Shown: positions 50,440 to 60,379 of the stretch, one piece after another
Layout of the letters: each line of letters opens with the position of its first letter
Position numbering within the stretch: the first letter of the stretch is position 1
Assembly: GCF_014199335.1 (NCBI RefSeq)
Contig: NZ_JACIJI010000001.1
Coordinates: forward strand, 1,178,001-1,242,000
Source of the DNA: Stakelama sediminis
Lineage (GTDB): Bacteria > Pseudomonadota > Alphaproteobacteria > Sphingomonadales > Sphingomonadaceae
Length of the DNA stretch: 64,000 nt
Direction: 5' to 3'
Program-made: the position numbers and the translations under genes
The notes under the pieces: generated by a model
Database searches by the model: none
What the model was told of the DNA's origin: nothing
Seen by the model: the letters and a program-made list of their open reading frames with translations, nothing else

Positions 50440-52939
50440 GGTCGAGGTCCAGATCGGCGAGCGCGGCAAAGGCATTGCCGGGTTGGGGCCGCTCGACTGT
50501 CTTGCGCCGCCGCGGTGTCGGTCGGCCGCGCCAGGCCCAGTGCGGCCTGCCTTCCTGTGCCTCGACGCTGCGAAAGCCCAGCCGCGCCATCAGCTTGCCC
50601 AGCGTTTCCGGCGTCATCCCGATCGAGGTGGCGAGCGCAGGGTCCGGCGCGAACGGCAGCCGTCCCTTGCGCAGGTCGTGCGCGGTGCGGGCAATGCGTT
50701 CGATCAGGTCGATGCGCACGGCCTGTCCACCGATGCCCCGAAATCCCATCGCCACGCTCGCACCCGGCGCACCGCGCGCCAGCACCGTCGCCCCGGTCGG
50801 CGGCACCGCCCCCACCGGATCGCCGCGCGCTGCAAACAGCGCATGACGCAGGCGCGCCGCCTGTGGCTTCAACAGCCGCGGATCGAACAGATCGAGCGTG
50901 CCGATGGTAATCCCCGCCCGCCGCAACTGCTTGCGATGCGCGGCCTCCAGCGCGTCGATCGATTCGCCCAGCACGTCGCGCGGCACGATCCCGCCATGGT
51001 CGAGCAGCATCGCCGCCACCGCCCGCAAGGGGGCATCCGCCTGCGCATCGCGGGTCAGCGCCTCCAGTCGGACGAGCGCCGTACAATGCCGGCCGACGGC
51101 GCTTGCCAGCCAATGGTCGAGCCGCGCCTGCACTGCATCGCGTTCCGCCGGATCAAGCGCCGCCAGCGGTCGGGCAAGCGTCAGCACAGGCTGTATCAGT
51201 GCACGCCCCGCCGCCAGCCGCGCCACTGGTCCGCCTTCCCAGATCAGGTTTTCGCCGTCGGCAGACAGGGTGATTGCCTTGTCCGGCGCTTCAGCAAGCA
51301 GTTTCGCCCGTCGTGCCAATTCTCCGCCCAGCCGCTTCTCGGCGGCGGCAAGCAGCATCCGCTTGTCGCCTGCACGCGCATCGGGGGCGACGGTGAAATG
51401 AAACCCCGACAGCGTACCCAGCGCGTGCCCCTCGACCGTCACCTCTCCTTCCGGCCCGATTTCGACGGGTAGGTCGCCGCTGCCCGCGCCGATCTGTTTC
51501 AGCAGGACGGAGGTACGCCGGTCGACGAAACGCTGGGTCAGCCGCTGGTGGAGCGCATCGGACAGCCGCTCCTCGATCGCGCGGGTGCGCTCCGCCCAGT
51601 GCGCAGGTTCGGCCAGCCAGTCGGCGCGATGCGCGATATAGGCCCAGCTTCGCACCGCCGCGATCCGCCCTGCAACCGTCTCCACATCGCCCTGCACATT
51701 GTCGAGCTTTGCAATTTCGCCGGCGAACCAGTGGGCCGGAATATGGCCATTGCCTTCGGTCAGGTCGGCGAACAGGCGCCCGACGAAGCGCGCATGGGGG
51801 TCGACCCCCAGCTTGCGGAAATCGGGCAGGCCGCAGGCCGCCCACAGCCTTGCCACGCCCGCAGGTGTCCGCGCCCGCGCGCGTACCCAGTCCTCCTCCG
51901 CCAGCCGCTTGAGCACGGCGAGATCGACCGCCTGCGGCGCCGCACGCAACACGCCGGGACCGGGCTTCGCTTCCAGCCCCGCGATCAGCGCATCGACGCT
52001 CGACAGATCCGGCGCCCCGTCGCGCCAGTAGAGAAAATCGAGGCGCGGCATGTGATGCCCCTCGATCGCATGCACTTCTTCGGGCGTGAACGCCCCCGGC
52101 CCCTCCGCCGCCAGCGTGCCGAAGGTGCCGTCGCGCTGATGCCGCCCCGCGCGCCCCGCAATCTGCGCCATTTCGGCGACGGTCAGTCGCCGCCTGCGCT
52201 TGCCGTCGAACTTCGACAGACCGGCAAAGGCGACATGCGTGACATCGAGGTTCAGCCCCATGCCGATCGCATCGGTGGCGACCAGATAATCGACCTCGCC
52301 CGCCTGAAACATCGCCACCTGCGCGTTGCGGGTATGCGGGCTGAGCGCACCCATCACCACCGCTGCGCCGCCGCGCAGCCGCCGCAGTGTTTCGGCAACC
52401 GCATAAACCTCCTCGGCGGAGAAGGCGACGATCGCCGACCGGCGCGGCAGGCGCGACAGCTTCTTCGCTCCGGCATAGCTGAGCGTCGAGAAACGCGGGC
52501 GCCCGATCACTTCCGCCTCCGGCACCAGCGCCGACAGCATCGGACGCAGCGCATCCGAACCGAGAATCATCGTTTCGTCGCGTCCGCGCGCGCGCAGCAA
52601 CCGGTCGGTAAATACATGCCCGCGTTCGGGGTCGGCACCCAGCTGGGCCTCATCGATGGCAACGAACGCCGCATCCCGGTCGAGCGGCATCGACTCCGCC
52701 GTGCACAACAGCCAGCGCGCTTTGGGCGGCAGGATCTTTTCCTCGCCGGTAATCAGACCGACCTGTTCGGCGCCCTTGGCGGCCACCACCCGGTCATAAA
52801 CCTCCCGCGCCAGCAGCCGCAGGGGAAAGCCCATCATGCCGCTGGCATGGCCGCACAGCCGTTCGACGGCGAGATGCGTCTTGCCGGTATTGGTCGGCCC
52901 CAGTACCGCCGTGACCGGACTGTCAGCGTAGCGAGTCAT
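50432..52939 (-). CDS. Suv3-like RNA helicase
   Basis: 835 residues. Helicase motifs: Walker A AVLGPTNTGKTHLA, motif II VAIDEAQLGAD, motif VI QIAGRAGRHQRDG, and the GMGLNLDVTHVAF block. The layout matches alphaproteobacterial relatives of mitochondrial SUV3, which feed RNA to PNPase. The long Ala/Arg-rich C-terminal half (about 470-835) is poorly defined. The ATG at 52939 is preferred; the frame is open upstream to 53062, adding up to 41 residues. Confidence 0.9.
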   Translation of the reverse strand: MTRYADSPVTAVLGPTNTGKTHLAVERLCGHASGMMGFPLRLLAREVYDRVVAAKGAEQVGLITGEEKILPPKARWLLCTAESMPLDRDAAFVAIDEAQLGADPERGHVFTDRLLRARGRDETMILGSDALRPMLSALVPEAEVIGRPRFSTLSYAGAKKLSRLPRRSAIVAFSAEEVYAVAETLRRLRGGAAVVMGALSPHTRNAQVAMFQAGEVDYLVATDAIGMGLNLDVTHVAFAGLSKFDGKRRRRLTVAEMAQIAGRAGRHQRDGTFGTLAAEGPGAFTPEEVHAIEGHHMPRLDFLYWRDGAPDLSSVDALIAGLEAKPGPGVLRAAPQAVDLAVLKRLAEEDWVRARARTPAGVARLWAACGLPDFRKLGVDPHARFVGRLFADLTEGNGHIPAHWFAGEIAKLDNVQGDVETVAGRIAAVRSWAYIAHRADWLAEPAHWAERTRAIEERLSDALHQRLTQRFVDRRTSVLLKQIGAGSGDLPVEIGPEGEVTVEGHALGTLSGFHFTVAPDARAGDKRMLLAAAEKRLGGELARRAKLLAEAPDKAITLSADGENLIWEGGPVARLAAGRALIQPVLTLARPLAALDPAERDAVQARLDHWLASAVGRHCTALVRLEALTRDAQADAPLRAVAAMLLDHGGIVPRDVLGESIDALEAAHRKQLRRAGITIGTLDLFDPRLLKPQAARLRHALFAARGDPVGAVPPTGATVLARGAPGASVAMGFRGIGGQAVRIDLIERIARTAHDLRKGRLPFAPDPALATSIGMTPETLGKLMARLGFRSVEAQEGRPHWAWRGRPTPRRRKTVERPQPGNAFAALADLDLDHG

Positions 52940-53180
52940 GTCACCGGACAAGATCGCGTCTGCCAATGCAATGCGCAACCGCAGATTGCGCGCGCGAGCA
53001 TTTTGTTCCGTAAAAATCCTTAGTTTTCCAGCGAGTCGCAGCATTTGTCCGAGGGTTGGCACGGTTCATCGCAGCGATGGCGGCACCAGACCCAAGTTAA
53101 TTTGACTTTAGCATTTTTGTTGCACAGGAATTCGGTCGGCCGACGGGCAATCGGCACAGTTTCGCGGGGGATGGCGCACC

Positions 53181-54692
53181 GTGTTTTTGCGCAACGAACA
53201 TGGACTGGATCAGGGCGGGGGCAGCAGTGCCCTTTCCTTCAGCCGTGCACTCGCGCCCCGGCGCCCTCAGAGTTTTTCCGACCGCCTTCAGGACCGGTTT
53301 CCCGATTTCGACCTGACGCCCGATCTCGGGTCGCGGATCGGCAGTGCCGAATGGTGGCGCGGCCTTGCGACCTGCACCGGTTTATGTGCGGTCACGCTGA
53401 TGCTTTCGCCCGGCATTATGCGCCCGATCGACACGATGACCACCGCTCCGCTGCACGGCACGGACTGGGAAGCGGCGCGAAGCCAGACGCTTTCTCCGCT
53501 GGCACTGGGATCGACCACCGGCACGCATATGGCGCCGACCCGGCTGGTTTCTCCTCTCGCCAATACGCCCGAACGCCCGATCATCGACGTCAATGCGCTG
53601 ATCGGCAAAGGCGACGATTTCGAAAGCGTGCTGCGCCGCGCAGGCGTGGGTAAAGGCGACGCCGATACCGCCGCACAACTGGTGACCAACGCGCTGGGCG
53701 ACGATGCCCTGAAAGCGGGGACGCGGATCGCGCTGACGCTGGGCCGCCGGGCCGACAAGTCGCAGCCGCGTCCGCTTGAAAAACTATCCTTCCGCGCCCG
53801 TTTCGATCTGGCGCTGGAAGTGTCGCGCGGCGAAGGCGGCCTGTCGCTCACCCGCACCCCGATCGCCATCGACCATACGCCGCTGCGGATTCAGGGCGTG
53901 GTCGGTTCCAGCCTGTATCGTTCGGCACGCGCGGCGGGTGCGCCTGCCAGTGCGGTCGCCGCCTATATCAAGGCGATTGCCGCCAAGGTGCCGATGACGC
54001 AGGTCGATTCCGACGACACATTCGACATCATCATTCAGCAGCAACGCGCCGCCACCGGCGAAGTGCAACTGGGTCAGTTGCTCTATGCGGGCCTGGATCA
54101 TGACGGAAAGGATGTCCGCCTGCTGCGCTGGCAGGATGACGGCAAGGATAGGTGGTATTCCAGCAAGGGCATCGGCAAGACCACGGGCATGATGATGATG
54201 CCCGTACAGGGCCGCATCACCTCCGGCTTCGGGATGCGGATGCATCCGCTTCTGCATGTGATGCGGATGCATGACGGTATCGATATCGCCGCCCCGCGCG
54301 GTACGCCCATCCACGCCGCCACCGACGGCACCATCGTCTTTGCGGGACGCGCCAGCGGCTATGGCAATTTCGTCCGGCTGAAATATCGCGACGGCTATTC
54401 CACCGGTTATGGCCATATGCGCAAGATCGCCGTGCATGCCGGGGAACGCGTAAAGCGCGGCGATGTGATCGGCTATGTCGGTTCGACGGGACTGTCGACC
54501 GGGCCGCATCTGCATTTCGAACTGCGCAAGAACGGTCGCCCGATCAACCCGCGTTCGGTCAGCCTGTCGTCGACCGAACGCCTGACCGGCAGTGACCTGC
54601 GCGCATTCCGCGCCAAGCTGGCGCAGTTGATGGCCGTACCCGTAGGCGCGAGCGGCAAGGGCGACGCCGCCGATCAGGACAGTGACGACTAG
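53181..54692 (+). CDS. M23-family metallopeptidase with transmembrane N-terminus
   Basis: 503 residues, GTG start. About 60 cytoplasmic residues, one membrane segment (TCTGLCAVTLMLSPGIM), a periplasmic stalk with an OapA/LysM-like region (about 250-310), and a C-terminal M23 domain with MRMHDGIDIAAPRGT and GPHLHFELRKNG. Zinc ligands H..D and HxH are intact, so it should be an active peptidoglycan endopeptidase. It ends 19 nt before the convergent receiver gene. Confidence 0.92.
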   Translation: MFLRNEHGLDQGGGSSALSFSRALAPRRPQSFSDRLQDRFPDFDLTPDLGSRIGSAEWWRGLATCTGLCAVTLMLSPGIMRPIDTMTTAPLHGTDWEAARSQTLSPLALGSTTGTHMAPTRLVSPLANTPERPIIDVNALIGKGDDFESVLRRAGVGKGDADTAAQLVTNALGDDALKAGTRIALTLGRRADKSQPRPLEKLSFRARFDLALEVSRGEGGLSLTRTPIAIDHTPLRIQGVVGSSLYRSARAAGAPASAVAAYIKAIAAKVPMTQVDSDDTFDIIIQQQRAATGEVQLGQLLYAGLDHDGKDVRLLRWQDDGKDRWYSSKGIGKTTGMMMMPVQGRITSGFGMRMHPLLHVMRMHDGIDIAAPRGTPIHAATDGTIVFAGRASGYGNFVRLKYRDGYSTGYGHMRKIAVHAGERVKRGDVIGYVGSTGLSTGPHLHFELRKNGRPINPRSVSLSSTERLTGSDLRAFRAKLAQLMAVPVGASGKGDAADQDSDD

Positions 54693-54711
54693 GACGGATC
54701 GACATTCAGCC

Positions 54712-55122
54712 CTAGGCTACGTGTAGTGCCTCCCGCGCCCGTTTCGTGCGTCGCCCCGAATGCTCCAGCAGCCCCTCCGCGCGAAACACCAACTCATCGG
54801 CATCCACCGGCTTCTTCACGAAATCGTTAGCGCCCGCATAAAGTGCGCGGGCAACGTCATTATCTCCGCGCCGTTCGGCCAGCATCATCGCCGGCGTATC
54901 CCACAGGTCGGTCGATTTACGCATTTCCTCCAGCACGCGAATGCCCGACAGTTTCGGCATCTGACAATCGAGAATGACCAGATCTGGATGGCGGGAGCGA
55001 ATTACCTTGAGCGCATCCTCCCCATTGTCGAGCACTCCGACGCCGTGCCCCGCCGTCATCAGCGCCGATTGCAATCGCTCGGCCAGCGCCGTGTCATCTT
55101 CGGCCACAATGATTCTCGCCAT
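54712..55122 (-). CDS. Single-domain response regulator (CheY-like receiver)
   Basis: 136 residues: one receiver domain and a short basic tail (RRTKRAREALHVA). Acidic pocket EDD (residues 8-10), phospho-acceptor Asp52 in ILDCQMPKLSG, and lysine in FVKKPVDADE. The switch Thr/Ser position appears to be Ala82 (MMLAERRG). There is no output domain and no histidine kinase nearby, so its partner is unknown. Confidence 0.9.
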   Translation of the reverse strand: MARIIVAEDDTALAERLQSALMTAGHGVGVLDNGEDALKVIRSRHPDLVILDCQMPKLSGIRVLEEMRKSTDLWDTPAMMLAERRGDNDVARALYAGANDFVKKPVDADELVFRAEGLLEHSGRRTKRAREALHVA

Positions 55123-55260
55123 GCTGCAACTCCGTTATTTCTCTTTGGGCTGTCGCGCGCCCTCCCCCGCCTGTCGCTGTAGTATGTTCCGGCAATGCGC
55201 CCATCAGAAATCTTTGCCTTTGGCGCACGCAAACAAAGCGAATCCGCATAGGCCCGGTTC

Positions 55261-55303
55261 CCGGTGAAGATGGTTGCATGCCGGTTAAGATGGCTTTCAC
55301 CGG
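55261..55303. repeat. Imperfect 20-bp direct repeats framed by an 8-bp inverted repeat, upstream of thiL
   Basis: CCGGTGAAGATGGTT (55261-55275) recurs at 55281-55295 with two changes, in 20-bp phase. CCGGTGAA (55261-55268) is inverted as TTCACCGG at 55296-55303. The block lies 47-89 nt before the thiL start and could be a regulator site. Confidence 0.5.
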
Positions 55304-55349
55304 ATACCCGCTTGGCAGTGTGCATTGCCCGCGCTTACAACCCGCCGAC

Positions 55350-56252
55350 ATGACCGAAGCCGAGTTCATTGCCGCGCTGAAGCGCCTGCCGCTGCATCCG
55401 GCGGCGCGGGATCTGGGCGATGATACGGCGGTGCTGGCGCCTGCAGGGTCGCTGGTGCTGACCAAGGACATGATTGTCGAGGGTGTGCATTTCCTGCCCG
55501 ACGATCCGCCGGGCGATGTGGCGTGGAAGCTGCTGGCGGTGAACCTGTCGGACCTGGCCGCGAAAGGGGCGGAGCCGGTCGGCGTGCTGCTCGGCTATAT
55601 GCTGGGCGACAATGGCTGGGACGCGGCCTTCCTGACCGGGCTGGACAGTGCGATGCGGCGGTTCGACTGCCCCCTGCTGGGTGGCGACACGGTGGCGGCA
55701 ACGGGAGCGCGCACCCTGTCGCTGACCGCCATCGGTCGCGCGGAGAGCGCACCTGCCCGTTCCGGAGCGCAGGCGGGCGATGCCCTGTGGGTGACCGGCA
55801 CGATCGGCGATGCGGGGGCGGGCCTTGCCATTGCACAGGGCGAAGCCGGCCCGGACACATTACTGGACCGCTATCGCCGCCCGGTCCCGCGGCTTGCCGA
55901 AGGCCGCGCACTCGCGCCCATCGTTCATGCGATGATGGACGTATCCGACGGCCTGTTGATCGACGCATCGCGCATGGCCGTCGCCAGCGGGCTGGCCGTC
56001 GACATTGCGCTGGATGCCGTGCCGCTGTCGGATGCTCTGATCGGCCATCGCAAGGACAACCGCGATAGCCGGATGGCGGCGGTGACGGCCGGCGACGACT
56101 ATGAACTGCTCTTCGCCCTGCCGCCCGGAACCGGCCCGTCCGTCCCCGCCACGCGCGTTGGCAGTTTCAACCACGGCAGCGGCCTGCTCCTGACCGATGG
56201 CGGCGCTCCCATCCCGCTTCCCGATCGGACCGGCTTCGAGCATCGCCGCTGA
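55350..56252 (+). CDS. thiL: Thiamine-monophosphate kinase ThiL
   Basis: 300 residues of the AIR-synthase-like fold. It makes thiamine diphosphate from thiamine monophosphate with ATP. Motifs: DLGDDTAVLAPAG, DMIVEGVHF, AVNLSDLAAKGAEPVG, LLGGDTVA, MDVSDGLLIDASRM and TAGDDYELLF. The ATG at 55350 gives the standard start (TEAEFI); the open frame continues upstream to 55278. Confidence 0.94.
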   Translation: MTEAEFIAALKRLPLHPAARDLGDDTAVLAPAGSLVLTKDMIVEGVHFLPDDPPGDVAWKLLAVNLSDLAAKGAEPVGVLLGYMLGDNGWDAAFLTGLDSAMRRFDCPLLGGDTVAATGARTLSLTAIGRAESAPARSGAQAGDALWVTGTIGDAGAGLAIAQGEAGPDTLLDRYRRPVPRLAEGRALAPIVHAMMDVSDGLLIDASRMAVASGLAVDIALDAVPLSDALIGHRKDNRDSRMAAVTAGDDYELLFALPPGTGPSVPATRVGSFNHGSGLLLTDGGAPIPLPDRTGFEHRR

Positions 56253-56379
56253 CGCCCGCCCGCATAGCGCCGCTTGCGCTCGTTCGATTGGCCGATATAC
56301 CTGTTGCTTCGCGGTCGAGTATTCCGGCGCGTAAACGATCGGGAACGGACCGCATCCAAAGGGGAAGGATGTCGATACG

Positions 56380-58539
56380 ATGCCCATTGTCTATTGTGCG
56401 ATCGTCTGCGGACTGATCGCCGTCATTTACGGTTTTGTCACCAGCGGCCAGGTGCTTCGCCAGCCGGCGGGCGATGCGAAGATGCAGGATATCGCCGCCG
56501 CGATTCAGGAAGGCGCAAAGGCCTATCTCTCCCGCCAGTATATGACCATCGCCATCGTCGGCATCGTCGTCGCGATCATCCTTGCCTTCACGCTGGGCTG
56601 GCTTTCGACCATCTGTTTCCTGATCGGCGCGGTGCTTTCGGGCGCCGCCGGGTTCGTCGGCATGAACATATCGGTGCGCGCCAATGTCCGCACCGCAGAG
56701 GCCGCGCGTACCAGCATGCAGGGCGGCCTGACGCTCGCCTTTCGCTCCGGCGCGATCACCGGGATGCTGGTGGCGGGGCTGGGGCTGCTCGCGATCTGCG
56801 GGGTGTTCTGGTATCTGACCGGACCCGCCGGCCATGCCCCCAATTCGCGTGAGGTGATCGAGGCGCTGACCGCGCTTGCCTTTGGCGCGTCGCTCATTTC
56901 CATCTTCGCACGGCTGGGCGGCGGTATCTTTACCAAGGCCGCCGATGTCGGCGCCGATCTGGTCGGCAAGGTCGAGGCGGGCATTCCGGAGGACGATCCG
57001 CGCAACCCCGCGGTGATCGCGGACAATGTCGGCGACAATGTCGGTGACTGTGCGGGCATGGCCGCCGACCTGTTCGAAACCTATGTCGTCACCATCGGCC
57101 TGACCATGGTTTCGATCGCGCTGCTGGTACAGGCGTCCGCGCCCGACCTGATGCGGCTGATGGCGCTGCCGCTGATCGTCGGGGGCGTGTGCATCCTCAC
57201 CTCGATCCTCGGCACCTATATGGTGCGGCTGGGCAAGGGCTCGATCATGGGCGCGCTCTATAAGGGATTCTGGACCACCGTCATCCTTGCCGTCCCCGCC
57301 ATATACGGCGTCACCCGCTGGGCGGTGGGCGATATGGGCGCGGTGATCGGCGGCGCCGGTTTCCTCGACGCCGGATCGTCCGCACTGACGCCGGAAGCGA
57401 CCGCAGGCATTGCCGCGCACAGCTTTACCGGCTGGGATCTGTTCTTCTGCATGATGATCGGGCTGGCGCTGACCGGCCTGCTGGTGTGGATCACCGAATA
57501 TTATACCGGCACCAATTATCGCCCGGTCAAATCCATTGCCCGCGCCAGCGTCACCGGCCACGGCACCAACGTCATTCAGGGGCTGGCGATCAGTCTGGAA
57601 GCGACCGCCCTTCCCACCATCGTCATCCTGATCGCATTCGTCGCCGCGTTCCAGCTTGCCGGGATCATCGGCATCGCCTTTGCCGCATCGGCGCTGATCG
57701 CGCTGACCGGCATGGTGGTGGCGCTCGATGCCTATGGCCCCGTCACCGATAATGCAGGCGGCATCGCGGAGATGGCGGGCCTGCCCGAAGATGTCCGCGA
57801 CCGCACCGATGCGCTCGACGCCGTGGGCAACACCACCAAGGCAGTGACCAAGGGCTATGCCATCGGTTCGGCGGGGCTGGCGGCACTGGTGCTGTTCGGC
57901 GCCTATACGACCGATCTGGGCAAATATTTCCCGGACCTGCGCGTCGATTTCTCGCTGAGTAACCCCTATGTCGTGGTCGGCCTGCTGCTGGGTGCGCTGT
58001 TACCCTATCTGTTCGGGGCGTTCGGCATGACCGCAGTCGGCCGGGCAGCGGGGTCGGTCGTAGAGGATGTCCGCACCCAGTTCCGCGACGATGACGGCAT
58101 CATGAAGGGTACGACGCGCCCCAACTATGCCCGCACGGTCGATATCGTCACCCGCGCCGCGATCAAGGAAATGATCGTGCCGTCGCTGCTGCCGGTATTG
58201 TCGCCGATCATCGTCTATTTCCTGATTACCGCCGTGGCGGGTCAGGCGAACGGTTTCGCCTCGCTGGGCGCGATGCTGCTGGGCGTGATCGTCTCCGGCC
58301 TGTTCGTCGCGCTGTCGATGACATCGGGCGGCGGCGCATGGGACAATGCCAAGAAATATATCGAGGACGGCAATCACGGCGGCAAGGGATCGGAAGCGCA
58401 CAAGGCCGCCGTCACCGGCGACACCGTGGGCGATCCGTACAAGGACACGGCCGGTCCCGCGGTTAATCCCATGATCAAGATCACGAATATCGTTGCCCTG
58501 CTGCTGCTCGCTGCCCTTGCGGGCGGAATGGCAGGCTGA
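56380..58539 (+). CDS. hppA: Membrane-bound H+-translocating pyrophosphatase, K+-independent type
   Basis: 719 residues with about 16 membrane helices. It hydrolyses pyrophosphate to pump protons. The substrate motif [11 protein letters not shown] is at 189-199, followed by [20 protein letters not shown]. The residues that decide potassium dependence are Lys487 and Thr490 ([10 protein letters not shown]), the K+-independent signature. A 13-bp perfect hairpin follows the stop. Confidence 0.97.
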   Translation: MPIVYCAIVCGLIAVIYGFVTSGQVLRQPAGDAKMQDIAAAIQEGAKAYLSRQYMTIAIVGIVVAIILAFTLGWLSTICFLIGAVLSGAAGFVGMNISVRANVRTAEAARTSMQGGLTLAFRSGAITGMLVAGLGLLAICGVFWYLTGPAGHAPNSREVIEALTALAFGASLISIFARLGGGIFTKAADVGADLVGKVEAGIPEDDPRNPAVIADNVGDNVGDCAGMAADLFETYVVTIGLTMVSIALLVQASAPDLMRLMALPLIVGGVCILTSILGTYMVRLGKGSIMGALYKGFWTTVILAVPAIYGVTRWAVGDMGAVIGGAGFLDAGSSALTPEATAGIAAHSFTGWDLFFCMMIGLALTGLLVWITEYYTGTNYRPVKSIARASVTGHGTNVIQGLAISLEATALPTIVILIAFVAAFQLAGIIGIAFAASALIALTGMVVALDAYGPVTDNAGGIAEMAGLPEDVRDRTDALDAVGNTTKAVTKGYAIGSAGLAALVLFGAYTTDLGKYFPDLRVDFSLSNPYVVVGLLLGALLPYLFGAFGMTAVGRAAGSVVEDVRTQFRDDDGIMKGTTRPNYARTVDIVTRAAIKEMIVPSLLPVLSPIIVYFLITAVAGQANGFASLGAMLLGVIVSGLFVALSMTSGGGAWDNAKKYIEDGNHGGKGSEAHKAAVTGDTVGDPYKDTAGPAVNPMIKITNIVALLLLAALAGGMAG

Positions 58540-58544
58540 CGACC

Positions 58545-58579
58545 GGCGGCGCGGGCGACGGGGAAACGCCCGCGCCGCC
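58545..58579. terminator. 13-bp GC hairpin after hppA
   Basis: GGCGGCGCGGGCG and CGCCCGCGCCGCC pair perfectly around a 9-nt loop, 6 nt after the hppA stop, followed by ACTTTCC. It could stop transcription in both directions between convergent genes, but lacks a real T-run. Confidence 0.65.
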
Positions 58580-58681
58580 ACTTTCCATGCGTTTCCGGTG
58601 CTGTCACGCGGCCTGATAAGCGCGAATCCGCCCCTTGCCGTCACCGCGAGGAGCATAGCGACGCGGCAGTCCCGACCGGCC

Positions 58682-60292
58682 TTAGCCTTTGAACAGGCCG
58701 CCGAGCACACCGCGCACCAGCTTCGCGCCCAGCGACTGCGATCCGCGCCTGCGGCTCGACGTGCCGAAAATCTGCCGCCCCAGTTCGTTTGCCACCTGTC
58801 GCCCGATTGAGGAGGAGGCCGAACGCACCGCCGACTGCGCCGCTTTCGACCAGGGCGAATTGGCGGCCTTGCGCTCTTCTGTAATGCGCTGACGCTCGGC
58901 CTCCTTGGCCTGCCGGGCCTCGACCTTGGCGCGTTCGGCCTCGGCCTTTTCTGCATCGTCCTTCGCCTTGGCGGCGACAGCGGCAGCGGCGGCTTCCTTC
59001 GCCTTCGCATCGAGCAGTTCGGCGGCCGACTCCCGGTCGATTGCGGTATCGTATTTGGTCCCCACCGCATCGGTACGGATCAGCGTTTCGCGTTCGTCCG
59101 GCGTCACCGGCCCCACCCGGCTTGCGGGCGGTTTGACCAGCGTGCGTTCGACCGGCGTCGGCGCACCATCCGCCTGCAACAGCGACACCAGCGCCTCACC
59201 TACCTTCAGCTCGGTGATGACGGTTTCGACATCGACGCCGGGATTGGCGCGGAATGTCTGCGCGGCGGCATGAATCGCCTTCTGCTCTTTCGGCGTGAAG
59301 GCACGCAGCGCATGCTGCACGCGGTTGCCGAGTTGCCCCGACACATCGTCGGGCACGTCGATCGGGTTCTGGGTGACGAAATAGACGCCAACCCCTTTGG
59401 ATCGAATCAGGCGCACCACCTGTTCGATCTTGTCGGTCAGCGCCTTGGGCGCGTCGTCAAACAACAGGTGCGCTTCGTCAAAGAAGAATACCAGCTTCGG
59501 CTTGTCGGGATCGCCCACTTCGGGCAGCGTTTCGAACAGTTCGGACAACAGCCACAGCAGGAACGTGCCATAGAGCCGCGGGCTGGCCATCAACTTGTCG
59601 GCGGCCAGCACGTTGACGATGCCGCGTCCCTTGTCATCGGTGGCGATCATGTCGTGGATATCGAGCGCGGGCTCCCCAAAGAAATGGTCACCGCCCTGGC
59701 TGCGAAGCTGGAGCAGCGACCGCTGGATGGCACCGACGCTCGCCTTCGACACATTGCCGTATCGGGTCGACAGTTCGTCGGCATGTTCGGCGCAATAGAC
59801 GAGCATCGCCTGCAAATCGTCGAGGTCGAGCAGCAGCAGCTTTTGTTCATCTGCAACATGGAAGGCGATGGTCATCACCCCTTCCTGCGTATCGTTGAGG
59901 TCCATCAGCCGCGACAGCAGCAGCGGTCCCATTTCGGAAATCGTCGCACGTACGGGATGCCCCTGCTCACCGAACAGATCCCAGAACTGCACCGGGCATT
60001 CGCGATAGGCCCAGTCGGTATAGCCGATCTCGGCAGCGCGCTTCGCAAAGGGTTCGTGCGTTTTCGCGGTCGCCGACCCCGCCATGGCAAGGCCCGACAG
60101 ATCGCCCTTCACATCCGCCACGAACACCGGCACCCCGGCATCGGAAAAGCTTTCTGCCATGCCCTGAAGCGTCACGGTCTTGCCGGTGCCGGTGGCACCC
60201 GCGATCAGTCCGTGGCGGTTGGCGCGTTTGAGCACCAGTTCCTGCCGCTTGCCGCCACCCAGTCCGATGAAAACGCCGTCTTCGCCGCTCAT
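58682..60292 (-). CDS. HerA-like ATPase of the DUF853 (YjgR) family
   Basis: 536 residues. HerA/FtsK-type P-loop [19 protein letters not shown] near residue 30, [10 protein letters not shown], Walker [17 protein letters not shown], and [27 protein letters not shown]. An Ala/Lys/Glu-rich coiled coil (about 415-490) and a Ser-rich GxxGR tail follow. Function unknown; relatives are DNA or protein translocating ATPases. The ATG at 60292 follows AGGAGC by 7 nt. Confidence 0.9.
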   Translation of the reverse strand: MSGEDGVFIGLGGGKRQELVLKRANRHGLIAGATGTGKTVTLQGMAESFSDAGVPVFVADVKGDLSGLAMAGSATAKTHEPFAKRAAEIGYTDWAYRECPVQFWDLFGEQGHPVRATISEMGPLLLSRLMDLNDTQEGVMTIAFHVADEQKLLLLDLDDLQAMLVYCAEHADELSTRYGNVSKASVGAIQRSLLQLRSQGGDHFFGEPALDIHDMIATDDKGRGIVNVLAADKLMASPRLYGTFLLWLLSELFETLPEVGDPDKPKLVFFFDEAHLLFDDAPKALTDKIEQVVRLIRSKGVGVYFVTQNPIDVPDDVSGQLGNRVQHALRAFTPKEQKAIHAAAQTFRANPGVDVETVITELKVGEALVSLLQADGAPTPVERTLVKPPASRVGPVTPDERETLIRTDAVGTKYDTAIDRESAAELLDAKAKEAAAAAVAAKAKDDAEKAEAERAKVEARQAKEAERQRITEERKAANSPWSKAAQSAVRSASSSIGRQVANELGRQIFGTSSRRRGSQSLGAKLVRGVLGGLFKG

Positions 60293-60379
60293 AAAAAAGC
60301 TCCTGCCCGAACCCGTCGGACAGGAGCTGTATCGCGAAATATGCGGCGCGTCAGCTTTTATACGCCGCAAAAAGGCAGG

